From: Methylocapsa palsarum
GTDB lineage: Bacteria > Pseudomonadota > Alphaproteobacteria > Rhizobiales > Beijerinckiaceae
Direction of reading: 5' to 3'
DNA: 64,000 bases
NCBI RefSeq assembly: GCF_900114285.1
Contig: NZ_FOSN01000002.1
Coordinates: 124,001 to 188,000, forward strand
The position numbers were made by a program, and so were the translations under genes. The notes below the pieces were generated by a model. It saw only the letters and a program-made list of their open reading frames with translations, did no database searches and was not told the origin of the DNA. This document shows positions 27,753 through 37,270 of the stretch, piece by piece; position 1 is the first letter of the stretch, and each line of letters starts with the position of its first letter.

Positions 27753-29855
27753 TCATTCGGCCGCCTTCACATCCGCCACGGGCGTAAAGATTCCATCACC
27801 GGCGGGCTTCATCTGCAGGCGACGGTGGTGGAACTGCATCAGACTGGCGCGATGACCGATCGACACGATGGTCGTCTCGGGCAGCGCCTTGAACAGGATT
27901 TCGTAAATCTCCGCTTCCATCGCCTCGTCCATGGCGGCGGTCGCCTCGTCGAGAAACAGCCAGTCGGGTTTGGCGAGAAGGGCCCGCGCGATCGCGAGCC
28001 GCTGCTGCTCGCCTCCCGAGAGCCGCTGCGCCCAATTGTCCTCGACATGAAGCTGACTGATCAGGGCGCTCAATTTCGCCTCGGCGAGGGCGTCCTTGAT
28101 TTTATCTTCGCTGAAGCTTTCCGGCTCCGCAGGATAAGTCACCGCGGCGAGCAGGGAGCCGATCGGGACATAGGGTTTTTGCGGCAGGAGCATCACCCGC
28201 GCCCCGGCCGGCAGGTCGATCTGGCCTTCGCCAAAAGGCCAGATCCCCGAGATCGCCCGGAATAAGGTCGATTTGCCTGAGCCTGACGGGCCGGTGAGCA
28301 GGGCCGATTCGCCCCGCGCGAGGCTAAGGCTCGCGTCCTTGACGATCTGACGCCCGTTTGGAAGACGCAGACTCAAATCGTCAAGGGTGAGATCGGCGCC
28401 GGCGCCGGCGGCGCGGGCGGAGGGCTCGCCGAGTCTCTTGCCCGCTTCGATCGAGGTGTCGAAGGAGGTCAAGCGGTCGAGCACGGCTTTGAATTCGGCC
28501 AGCGAAACATAGTAGGTGATGAAGAAGGTCAAGGCGCCTTCGACGGAGCTGAAGGCCCGCGCCGTCTGCGTCATCACGCCGAGCGTGATCTTGCCGGCGA
28601 AATAGAATGGCGCCGCCACGATGTACGGAATGAACGGGCTGAGCTGGCCGTAGAAGGCCGTGAACGCCGTCAGATTTTTCCGCACGCCGACGATTCTGAA
28701 GTAGTTCGTGACGATCGCGCCGAACCTCGATTTCAGCGTAACTTTTTCGGTGGGCTCGCCCGCGAGCAGGGCCACCTGTTCGGCGTATTCGCGCAGCCGC
28801 GCGAGCGAAAAGCGGAAATCGGCTTCATAGCGCTGCTGGGCGAAAGCGAGCGCGACCAGCGGGCGGCCGATCAGATGGGTGATGAGCGTGCCGACGCCCG
28901 CATAGATCAAAGCGACCCAGAAAAGGAAGCCCGGCACGGCGATGCTGGTGCCCGGCAGAGTGAAGTTTCGGGACAAATCCCATAAAACGATCGCAAAGGA
29001 GACGAGCGAACTGAGGGTCGAAATCAGCAGGATCGAGAAGGAATAAATCCCATAACCTGTCTGGCCGCCGTCGATGAATCGGTTGACGTCCTCGGCGATG
29101 CGCTGATCCGGATTGTCAGCGAGTCCGCCTTCCAGCGAGATCCGGTAATGCGTGTGGCGGTCGAGCCATCGGCCGACGTAATTGTCGGTGAGCCATCGCC
29201 GCCAGCGGATGATGAGCGTCGATTGCACGACATATTCGACGACCGCCATCCCGATGTACAAAAACGCCCAAGGGAGGAAGACCGAGATCAGTTGCGCCCA
29301 GAAGGCGGCCTCATCCTTGTTCTGCACGGCGTTGAACCAGTCGCGCGAGAAGAAGGAGAGGCGCACCTGCACGCCGACCTGCGCCTGGTTGATGAGGACG
29401 AGAAGCACGACCATCGCGACGGCGACGCCGCGTTCCGTCCCGGAATACGACGGGAAGGGCCAGACCCGCGCGCGGGTCGGATCGCCCGCATTGAAATAAC
29501 GATCGGCGATGGCGGTCATGGAGCGCACGACGGGAACGAAGGACAGCGCATAGACCAGGATCGCGAAGATCGCGACGGTCAGCGGAAGGCTCTCGGGCAG
29601 AACGTAATCGTCCAGCGAGTCGGGCCAGAAGCCGATTTGCGCGACAAGGAACAGGACGCCGAAGAGGATCGTCTCGGTGGCGAAGATCGAGACGAAAATC
29701 TGCAGAAAACGTGAGATGTCCGGAGAACGGAAGGTCGTGTATGCGCACAGCAGACCCGCCGCGGCGACAAGGTGCAGCGTATTGTCGCCTTTGACGACGC
29801 CGATGATCGCGGCGGCTACGGAAACGAGAGCGACGAGAGCGGCGAGAATCTTCAT
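27753..29855 (-). CDS. BacA/SbmA-type ABC transporter (fused permease-ATPase)
   Basis: A 700-residue fusion. The first 470 residues hold about eight hydrophobic helices and the SbmA/BacA-like core (FFSRDWFNAVQNKDEAAFW, WRRWLTDNYVGRWLDRHTHY, NPDQRIAEDV). The ATPase follows: Walker A LTGPSGSGKST (about residue 522), signature RLSGGEQQR (about 613), Walker B WLFLDEATAAMDE. The layout matches the YddA/Rv1819c group, some of which carry cobalamin or hydrophilic peptides. The extra helices at the N-terminus (about 1-150) are longer than in bare SbmA. It is monocistronic on the minus strand. Confidence 0.88.
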   Translation of the reverse strand: MKILAALVALVSVAAAIIGVVKGDNTLHLVAAAGLLCAYTTFRSPDISRFLQIFVSIFATETILFGVLFLVAQIGFWPDSLDDYVLPESLPLTVAIFAILVYALSFVPVVRSMTAIADRYFNAGDPTRARVWPFPSYSGTERGVAVAMVVLLVLINQAQVGVQVRLSFFSRDWFNAVQNKDEAAFWAQLISVFLPWAFLYIGMAVVEYVVQSTLIIRWRRWLTDNYVGRWLDRHTHYRISLEGGLADNPDQRIAEDVNRFIDGGQTGYGIYSFSILLISTLSSLVSFAIVLWDLSRNFTLPGTSIAVPGFLFWVALIYAGVGTLITHLIGRPLVALAFAQQRYEADFRFSLARLREYAEQVALLAGEPTEKVTLKSRFGAIVTNYFRIVGVRKNLTAFTAFYGQLSPFIPYIVAAPFYFAGKITLGVMTQTARAFSSVEGALTFFITYYVSLAEFKAVLDRLTSFDTSIEAGKRLGEPSARAAGAGADLTLDDLSLRLPNGRQIVKDASLSLARGESALLTGPSGSGKSTLFRAISGIWPFGEGQIDLPAGARVMLLPQKPYVPIGSLLAAVTYPAEPESFSEDKIKDALAEAKLSALISQLHVEDNWAQRLSGGEQQRLAIARALLAKPDWLFLDEATAAMDEAMEAEIYEILFKALPETTIVSIGHRASLMQFHHRRLQMKPAGDGIFTPVADVKAAE

Positions 29856-29990
29856 GTTTTGCCTTTACTCGGGGCGGGAACCGCGATGGCCATTTGGGGG
29901 TCGCGACGACATCCGGCGACTTAACAGGTTTGACGCTCTCTCTCGCGGATAATTCGGTCAAATTATTGGATATCAGATTTCCGCGCGAGA

Positions 29991-30026
29991 CAGCCGCGAA
30001 ACAGCCGCGAAACAGCCGCGAAACAG
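29991..30026 (+). repeat. 11-bp tandem repeat
   Basis: CAGCCGCGAAA occurs three times head to tail with a further partial CAG. It sits in the 397-base gap upstream of the ABC transporter (29856-30252), in which I find no gene or promoter signature. Confidence 0.85.
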
Positions 30027-30252
30027 CAATGTCCGCCGCCGGTCTTCCTATCGTCATTTGTAGCCCCGGCGCATCTTAAATGTGCGTAGGGAGCCCGCGC
30101 CTCACGCCGGTTCTTGTCGTGCGGTCAGGGCAAGGGCTCAAAGAGGGGGGCTTTGAGAAGGTTTTGCGCCGCCCCCGGATGCGCTCAGAACTGTCGAAAT
30201 GAACTCCGCCAGGTTGCTCGCGGTCAGGCGCAGGCTGCCGCGTCTTTTCCGT

Positions 30253-30687
30253 CTATTCCGGCTGGGCGTCGGGCGGCCAGGGCAGCGCCTCGAAAGGCGC
30301 AAGCGCTTCGAGAATCTCTCTGGCGGCGGCCATGTGCGCGGGGTTGTCGACGCAAAAGGTTTGATCGACGGCGGACAGCAGCAAGGCGCCGCGCGCGCTG
30401 CGCTCCACGATCGCGGAAGGCGGCGGCGTGATCAGCGGCGCGAAGCGCGGGCCAATATAATGCATCCAGGCGAGGCGGAGAGGGCGGTTTTTATCCCACG
30501 CATCCATGATCTTCGCTGGATAGGCGCGGCAATAGGTCGCGTCGAAACTCTCGGCGAGAGCCAGCAGAGCCGCCTTGAAGGCGGGAGTGGCGATGATGGC
30601 GGGATCCGGCTCGACCGAGTAGCCGGTTGAAATATCGGCGAAGTTCGTGAAGTAATCGGAAGACAAGGACCCGACTCTCGTGCTCAT
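30253..30687 (-). CDS. Unknown protein, possible immunity protein of a third toxin remnant
   Basis: A 144-residue soluble protein beginning MSTRVGSLSSDYFTNFADIS and ending EALAPFEALPWPPDAQPE, with no signal peptide or membrane helix. I do not recognise a family. Its ATG overlaps the TGA of the small upstream frame (30684-30836) in an ATGA, the coupling expected between a toxin and its immunity gene. The next genes upstream are immunity-like and toxin genes in the same direction. Base use resembles its accessory neighbours. The immunity role is inference from position only. Confidence 0.55.
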   Translation of the reverse strand: MSTRVGSLSSDYFTNFADISTGYSVEPDPAIIATPAFKAALLALAESFDATYCRAYPAKIMDAWDKNRPLRLAWMHYIGPRFAPLITPPPSAIVERSARGALLLSAVDQTFCVDNPAHMAAAREILEALAPFEALPWPPDAQPE

Positions 30688-30836
30688 GGCAAGCGAGCGG
30701 GAGTGTCGAATCGTTGTCCGCCAATGTCGATTTGACGTTCAATCCGGATGTCGCCATTGGCCTTGATCCGAAGCTGGACGGAGCGATCCTCAGTCCAGAT
30801 GCGTTGAGGGAGGCTAACATGTCGAACGGACTTCAT
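30684..30836 (-). pseudogene. Possible displaced toxin tip without its N-terminus
   Basis: From the ATG at 30836 the frame gives 50 residues (MKSVRHVSLPQRIWTEDRS, then RIKANGDIRIERQ, FDTPARLP). It is open upstream to a stop near 30937 with coding-like content (SLWNDQPGGRAEAEALFEQL), but no start codon fits that longer version. The form, a short alpha-helix followed by two or three strands and a stop overlapping the next gene, resembles C-terminal tips of polymorphic toxins. It could also be a genuine small protein. Confidence 0.4.
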
Positions 30837-31008
30837 TCCCCCAGCGAGTTGCTCGAACAGCGCTTCCGCTTCTGCTCTGCCGCCCGGTTGGTCGTTCCAG
30901 AGCGAGCCGAGAACGCCTGCTCCTACGCTCGTTCACAGGCGGCTGCGTTTCGGCGCCACGCCCTCTAATTCCTTACTTCAGGTAGACATCGTCGACGACA
31001 ATGAAGGA

Positions 31009-31281
31009 TCAGTTCGTCCTCTGCTTCCAGGCGGCAAGTAGATTGGTTGCGACGCGGTCCGTACGTTCAGCGTCGGTCCCGACTTCCATGTAATCGCGCT
31101 CGACATGCGCCAAATAAGCCGCCAATTTCTCGGATGAGCAGTCCGAACAGAGAAGGTGGAGAATCCGTGGAATATAGGAATCGTACTCGCCGTCAGGAAG
31201 GAGTTCGTTGCATACAATCGGCTCCCAATCGCGAATCAACACCGCTCTTATCAACATGAATTCGGCCGTGTCTTCCATCAT
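31009..31281 (-). CDS. Immunity-like protein behind the broken second toxin
   Basis: The 90-residue acidic protein MMEDTAEFMLIRAVLIRDWE, with DGEYDSYIPRILHLL and ERDYMEVGTDAERT, has the EYDSYI block of small DUF1871-like proteins that are often immunity partners of secreted toxins. Its ribosome site AGGAGGGAA is among the strongest in the window. Its ATG overlaps the stop of the second toxin remnant in an ATGA. The gene is intact although its toxin is not, so it would now be an orphan immunity gene. The family call is tentative. Confidence 0.6.
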   Translation of the reverse strand: MMEDTAEFMLIRAVLIRDWEPIVCNELLPDGEYDSYIPRILHLLCSDCSSEKLAAYLAHVERDYMEVGTDAERTDRVATNLLAAWKQRTN

Positions 31282-32075
31282 TTCCCTCCTGAATGGACAC
31301 GCGTGAGCATATCAAGCACGCCTTGCTTGAAATCTGACGATCCGTAATTTGTAACAACCCTTCCGCCATCATCGACGACAACCGCGCCGTTGTCGTTTAA
31401 GAAGTAAAATCTGCTATTCGACTGGCGAGTCACGAGCAACGGATTTGAAATAACGTCATAAACCTCTTCCCGTGATAGAGGCTGCCTGTCTTCCTTCTCA
31501 ACCGAATGGCGAGTCTGATATCGAATCTTTAGATCAGGCTTTTCAACGCCTACCCCATATTTCCCAAAATCCTGCCCGACAAAATCGGACGGCTTCGGTC
31601 CAGACGCAACCGGCCGCGGCCAAGTAAAGAGAAGAGGCGTCGGGCCGAGCGGATCGATCGGGCGGCCGTGCTAGAAATCCTCCTGCGGGGTATCCTCCTC
31701 GAATTTCGATTTGAAATCTTAGAGCTTGTCGTCCTCGCTCTTGTCGCCACCGTGCGGGCCGGGCGAGACGGAGCGGCCTTCGGCGACGCCAGAGCCGCCG
31801 CTGGTCCATCTACCCTGTTCGTCGCGCGGCTGGCCCGGATCGAATTTTTGCACTTCCGCCGGTAGATCGAGCCCGAGGCTTTTGCACAGAACGCCGGGAT
31901 CGAAGCCGCCCGCGATCAGCCGGTCGGCGAGAGCAAGCCGAAATGCGTGTTCCTCGCTGAGCGGGGGCAGGCCGAGTTGCACGAGGTGGATGTGCGCGAG
32001 AGCCTTTTCGCCCTTCGCGAAAAGCTCACCGTGCGGCGCAGTTTGACCAAGAGCTTGCTGCGGCTGCGATCCCGC
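31278..32075 (-). pseudogene. Second polymorphic toxin copy, inactivated by stops, with a different tip
   Basis: This region parallels the main toxin gene. It has ELFAKGEKALAHIHLVQLGL, LCKSLGLDLPAEVQKFD, QPRDEQGRWTSGG and SVSPGPHGGDKSEDDKL, then TAA (31719-31721), then DFKSKFEEDTPQEDF and TAG (31671-31673). After HGRPIDPLGPTP the sequence departs completely and continues about 115 codons with EEVYDVISNPLLVTRQS, FYFLNDNGAVVVDDGG and VVTNYGSSDF, a pattern like BECR-fold nuclease tips. The N-terminal module is missing apart from KLLVKLRRT in another frame. The tip itself has no stops and ends in the start of the immunity-like gene. Confidence 0.75.
31636..31671. repeat. 36-bp perfect direct repeat at toxin junction, copy 2
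   Basis: GGCGTCGGGCCGAGCGGATC and the following 16 bases are identical to 32844-32879. They encode HGRPIDPLGPTP at the end of the shared toxin body. Immediately beyond this repeat the two toxin tips are unrelated. Confidence 0.9.
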
Positions 32076-32173
32076 CTACGCGGCCTCTGGGCCGGAGGTG
32101 AACGCGCCGGTTGGCATGAGATGAGGCATATCGCCGACGTCACGCCAGGGTCGCCGCGCTTTCAGATCGTTGA

Positions 32174-32485
32174 TCAGCTGCTCGCTTCCTTTCGCAGGAA
32201 GACGATATGACGGTCGTTATTCGTCGGGATGATCCGCTCGGGGTAGTCGGCGCGGATGCAATGCTCGTCGACCATGTGGCCGGAAAAGTCGGCGGCGACC
32301 TCGGATGCGGCCACGCCCATGTCTTCCTCGTCGTCCTCGGAGATAGGGCCGTCGAAGAAACAATAGATGTCGATCTGGTGATCATTCCATTCCACCTGCA
32401 CGGAACGCAAGTGGCTGGACACGGCGCCGCGTAAGGCGCGGCATGTCGAAGTGATGACCGATTGATAGTCAGCTACACGAGCCAT
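32174..32485 (-). CDS. Immunity-like protein for the Ntox50 toxin
   Basis: The 103-residue protein reads MARVADYQSVITSTCRALRG, then SHLRSVQVEWNDHQIDIYCF, FDGPISEDDEEDMGVAASEV and DYPERIIPTNNDRHIVFLR. The pattern of a short helix, LRxVxV strands, an acidic (S/D)EEE loop and a late YPERI motif is shared by a widespread small family seen next to RNase-type toxins. It starts 22 bases after the toxin stop with AGAGGAAAAAC before the ATG. The acidic surface would suit neutralising a basic nuclease tip. Immunity function is inferred. Confidence 0.68.
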   Translation of the reverse strand: MARVADYQSVITSTCRALRGAVSSHLRSVQVEWNDHQIDIYCFFDGPISEDDEEDMGVAASEVAADFSGHMVDEHCIRADYPERIIPTNNDRHIVFLRKEASS

Positions 32486-32506
32486 GTTTTTCCTCTAGAT
32501 TTTGAA

Positions 32507-33498
32507 TTAAGGTTCTGATGGAACTATGTGCGCGCCGTTCTTGCCGTAGTGAACGATGCCCTTGCTTGTCGGAAAGAGCTTCTTAGTTCTTTCATCAAAG
32601 AACTGTCCGATTATTCTCCCAAAATCGACCCGTTCCCTGTAGCCGGGCTGTCCTGCGGGAATCGCGTTTGCCGGTTGTCCCCTACCCGCAAACTCGTCGA
32701 GCAGGCTTTGCGGGTTGGGGTCGGCGAGAATACTCTTGTCTTCGGTGAAATTATTCGTCCCTTCAATGTGCTTGTCCTGCTGTCCTTGCTTCAGGCTGTA
32801 GTTGTTTCCTGCGGCAGTGTATCTTGGGCCGCCGATCGGAACCGGCGTCGGGCCGAGCGGATCGATCGGGCGGCCGTGCCGCATATCCTCCTGCGGCGTG
32901 TCCTCCTCGAACTTCGATTTGAAGTCTTCGAGCTTGTCGTCCTCGCTCTCATCGCCGCCATGCGGCCCGCCCGGCGACACGGAGCGGCCTTCCCGCAGAT
33001 CGTCCAACAAAACGGCCGCTGATGAGCCGCCGCCTGAGGTCCAGCGGCCATGCTCGTCGCGCGGCTGGTCGGGATCGTATTTCCTGAGGCCCGCCGGCAG
33101 ATCGAGCCCGAGGCTTTTGCACAGGGCGGCGGGATCGAAACCGTTTCCGATCAGCTGGTCGGCGAGGGCCAGCCGGAACGCCTGATCTTCGCCAATGGCC
33201 GGCAGGCCGAGCTGCGCCAGATGGATATGCGCCAGCGCCTTTTCGCCCTTTGTGAAAAGTTCACGGCGCGGCGCAGTTTCGGCAGGATGCGCGCGTCGAC
33301 CGGCGCGGAAAAACCCGCGCGCAGCAGCGCCAGCACGCGATCCTCGCCGGACACATCGAGGCTCGCGCCGCGCCCCTCGCGCCGCAGCGGGGCGATGACC
33401 GTCCCGGCGCCCAGCACGAGGCCGGCCTCGGCAATCTCCAGATGGCGGCGCAAGGGACGCTGCCGAAACTCCGCCTCCAACAGATCGATTCCGCCCAC
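32507..33498 (-). CDS. Polymorphic toxin with Ntox50-like C-terminus, apparent -1 frameshift
   Basis: Translation should begin at GTG 33498, which has AGGAGGGG eight bases upstream. The first frame gives about 80 residues (GGIDLLEAEFRQRPLRRHLE to ILPKLRRA). Near 33252-33280 the reading moves -1 into the frame that ends at 32507: ELFTKGEKALAHIHLAQLGL, LCKSLGLDLPAGLRKYD, QPRDEHGRWTSGGG, an acidic linker (EDDKLEDFKSKFEEDTPQED), then the tip from about 32800: QQDKHIEGTNNF, RERVDFGRIIGQF, KGIVHYGKNGAHIVP. The tip matches the type 50 polymorphic toxin domain, a predicted RNase. No signal peptide or known trafficking domain is present. The QPRDExGRWT body is common in rhizobial phage-like and toxin proteins. 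Whether the shift is a lesion or programmed is open. Confidence 0.75.
32844..32879. repeat. 36-bp perfect direct repeat at toxin junction, copy 1
   Basis: Identical to 31636-31671 and in the same orientation. It lies at the border between the shared toxin body and the Ntox50-like tip. Recombination between the two would delete the present tip and its immunity gene and join the body to the second tip. Confidence 0.9.
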
Positions 33499-33611
33499 GC
33501 AAATCCCCTCCTGTATGGACGGACAGGGTGAGCGAGCGGGCGTGGGCTGTCAAAAACAAACCGTGAACAAAGCGGCGAGGAAAAGTGGTAAGGTTGCGCG
33601 CCGGCCTATCG

Positions 33612-33995
33612 TTACTGGTCGTCTACAGGCGCCGGCGCCACGCCATTGACGCAGGCCGCGAGCACAGGGGAGGGCTTGAAGGTCAGGACCCGCCGGGATT
33701 TGATCGTCGCCTCGACGCCGGTCCGGGGATTGCGCCCGATGCGTTCGCGTTTCTCGCGAACGGAAAAAAGCCCGAATGAGCGGAGCTTGACGGCCTCGCC
33801 CTGAACCAGCGCGTCGGTGATTTCGTCGAGCGCCATTTCGAAAATCTCCCTCGCCTGGACGCGGGAGAGGGTGGGGCAGGCGCCATAAACGGCGTCGAGG
33901 AGATCAGCTCTGGTGGCGGTCCTTCGAACAAGGCCCGCGTTCGATCGCGTTTCAGACGCATGACGCACCGACTTCGACCCCCCCCTTGTTTTCAT
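33612..33995 (-). CDS. IHF/HU family DNA-binding protein (IHF-alpha-like)
   Basis: A 127-residue protein with the bacterial histone-like fold. RADLLDAVYGACPTLSRVQA is the dimerisation helix pair and KLRSFGLFSVREKRERIGRNP carries the DNA-intercalating arm with the RxGRNPxTG motif, followed by the FKPSPVL end. It has about 26 extra N-terminal residues compared with IhfA and a short C-terminal extension. ihfA normally sits elsewhere, near pheT or a MerR gene, so this may be a paralogue. It lies just upstream of the toxin array on the same strand. The start ATG at 33995 has only a weak ribosome site. Confidence 0.85.
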   Translation of the reverse strand: MKTRGGSKSVRHASETRSNAGLVRRTATRADLLDAVYGACPTLSRVQAREIFEMALDEITDALVQGEAVKLRSFGLFSVREKRERIGRNPRTGVEATIKSRRVLTFKPSPVLAACVNGVAPAPVDDQ

Positions 33996-34102
33996 TAAGG
34001 ACGATCATAGAGCATTTTTCGCGGCGGGTGAAAACCTGATCCCTCGCCGGCGCTCGCGGCCTCCCAAGGTCCGCGCGGACATGACTGGAGAACGGACAGG
34101 GC

Positions 34103-34134
34103 AAAAAAAAGGCCCCGGAGCGAACCGGGGCCTT
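34103..34134 (-). terminator. Intrinsic terminator of groESL
   Basis: In the minus direction AAGGCCCCGG and CCGGGGCCTT form a ten-base perfect stem with a six-base loop, followed by a run of eight T. It lies 60 bases after the groEL stop. Confidence 0.92.
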
Positions 34135-34193
34135 CAGAATCGAGCTCATGCGCCCGGACGGAAGAGAGCGGCGAACCGCTCTCCGGCGAGAGA

Positions 34194-35867
<1,674 letters not shown>

Positions 35868-35886
35868 CTAAGTGAGAACCGGCCGA

Positions 35887-36174
35887 TCAGGCGACGATTC
35901 CGAGAATGTCGCTTTCCTTCATGATGAGCAGATCCTGCCCGTCAATCTTGACCTCGGTGCCCGACCATTTGCCGAACAGGACCTTGTCGCCGGCCTTGAC
36001 GTCGAGCGGCGTAAGCTTGCCGCTGTCATCGCGTCCGCCGGGACCAACGGCGATGATCTCGCCTTCCTGCGGTTTCTCCTTGACGGTGTCGGGAATGATG
36101 ATTCCCCCTTTTGTCTTTTCCTCACCCTCTAGACGTTTGACCACGACGCGGTCGTGCAAAGGACGAAAGCTCAT
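35887..36174 (-). CDS. groES: Co-chaperonin GroES (Hsp10)
   Basis: The 95-residue lid of the GroEL chamber. It begins [20 protein letters not shown] and contains the mobile loop [11 protein letters not shown] and the family end [13 protein letters not shown]. The ATG at 36174 is preceded by AGGAAAC; upstream in-frame codons to 36219 are leader sequence. It is the first gene of the heat-shock operon, with a CIRCE operator about 85 bases upstream of the start. Confidence 0.98.
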   Translation of the reverse strand: MSFRPLHDRVVVKRLEGEEKTKGGIIIPDTVKEKPQEGEIIAVGPGGRDDSGKLTPLDVKAGDKVLFGKWSGTEVKIDGQDLLIMKESDILGIVA

Positions 36175-36257
36175 GTTTCCTGATTCCCTGGTCGGCCTCC
36201 ACGGCAGGCGTCCGGCCATGCCGGAACCTCCACGGATGTGGATTGATAAGGATCCTG

Positions 36258-36284
36258 TTAGCAGTCTCGCGAGGTGAGTGCTAA
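36258..36284 (-). promoter_or_regulatory. CIRCE operator (HrcA site) for groESL
   Basis: TTAGCAGTC, nine bases, GAGTGCTAA. One base departs from the perfect consensus TTAGCACTC-N9-GAGTGCTAA. Location just upstream of groES is the classical HrcA-repressed arrangement of Alphaproteobacteria. Confidence 0.93.
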
Positions 36285-36536
36285 CGGCCTGTGGGAAATA
36301 GGCCTCGGAGGCCCGACTGTCAAGGCGAACGCGTTGCGCCGACGCCTTGGCCGCCGCAACGCGGACGTCAATGAGACGGCGGCGCCTCCATGGCGTGTCT
36401 TTTTTGGAGGGCGCTAATTTAACCGTGGCGCGGGCAGGACGAGGAAGAGATCACGGGGCGAAGGGGCCGGAGTGGCCGGCCCCCGAGACAATCAAGCGCT
36501 CGCCAATTTCAGAAACGCGGCGCTTCGGCTTTCCGG

Positions 36537-36992
36537 TCAGACCGTGGCTGTGAGCGGCGGAACCCGCAACACCTGCCCCGGATAGATCTTGTCCGGGTCG
36601 GACAGCAGAGGTTTGTTGGCTTCGAAGATCAAAGTATATTTGGCGCCATGACCCTTGCCATATTCGGTTTCGGCGATCTTCCAGAGGGTGTCGCCCGAGA
36701 CCACTGTGTAAAATTTTGATTCCGTGATCGCATTCGCCGCGACAAGGTCGTTTTGCACCTTCGAGACGCCGACGGAATTGCCGATCGCAAGGGCGATTTT
36801 TTCCGCTTCTTCCGTCGAGAGAGCGCTGCCGGAAAGAATAACCTTGTCGCCCTCGACCTTGATGTCGGCTTTGGAGAGGTCGAGACCGTGTTTCTCGGCT
36901 TCTTTCTTCAATTCATCTGGAGGCGCCGGAGCCGCTTCGCTCCCGCCGAAAATTTTCGCGCCTACCGATTTGGCAAAGCTTAATAGACCCAT
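36537..36992 (-). CDS. kbp: BON-LysM protein, potassium-binding Kbp/YgaU type
   Basis: The 151-residue cytoplasmic protein starts MGLLSFAKSVGAKIFGG. It has a BON domain (about 45-90, KVEGDKVILSGSALSTEEAE) and a C-terminal LysM domain (about 97-148: YTVVSGDTLWKIAETEYG, NKPLLSDPDKIYPGQVLRVP). This is the exact architecture and size of E. coli Kbp, a cytoplasmic K+ sensor, not a cell-wall hydrolase. A good AGGAGTCCAAGGAC ribosome site precedes it. It is transcribed alone between the groES promoter and the divergent SDR gene. Confidence 0.88.
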   Translation of the reverse strand: MGLLSFAKSVGAKIFGGSEAAPAPPDELKKEAEKHGLDLSKADIKVEGDKVILSGSALSTEEAEKIALAIGNSVGVSKVQNDLVAANAITESKFYTVVSGDTLWKIAETEYGKGHGAKYTLIFEANKPLLSDPDKIYPGQVLRVPPLTATV

Positions 36993-37270
36993 GTCCTTGG
37001 ACTCCTGTTTCGCTTTGACGCCGAAACTTGCCTTCGGTGCGGATTTCGGGATTTAACCTTCGAAACGCCCCGCTCCCAGGCCGACGCGGACATTAGCAAA
37101 TAAAGTGGGAAACGCCCATTGGCGTTATATGATGCTTTCCCGACGCTGGATCGGCAAAGCGTCCAACACGCCAAAAAAGGAAAAGACTCTTTGTTTTTCT
37201 CGCCGCTCAAGCTTGGGCTCAATTTTGTGAAAGGGCGCCTTTGGCGCGGCGCTCTCGACCAATCGTTGCC

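Noticed and set aside
29991..30026. CRISPR-like array
   Set aside because: The 11-bp units are directly adjacent with no spacers, so this is a simple tandem repeat. No CRISPR array or cas gene is visible in the window.
33499..33559. Toxin start further upstream in the downstream frame
   Set aside because: The frame is open there but its first 100 codons are arginine-rich and out of frame with the family-like N-terminus, while a strong ribosome site supports GTG 33498 in the other frame.
30253..34000. Prophage
   Set aside because: The QPRDExGRWT body is seen in phage-like proteins, but no integrase, capsid, terminase or tail gene is present.
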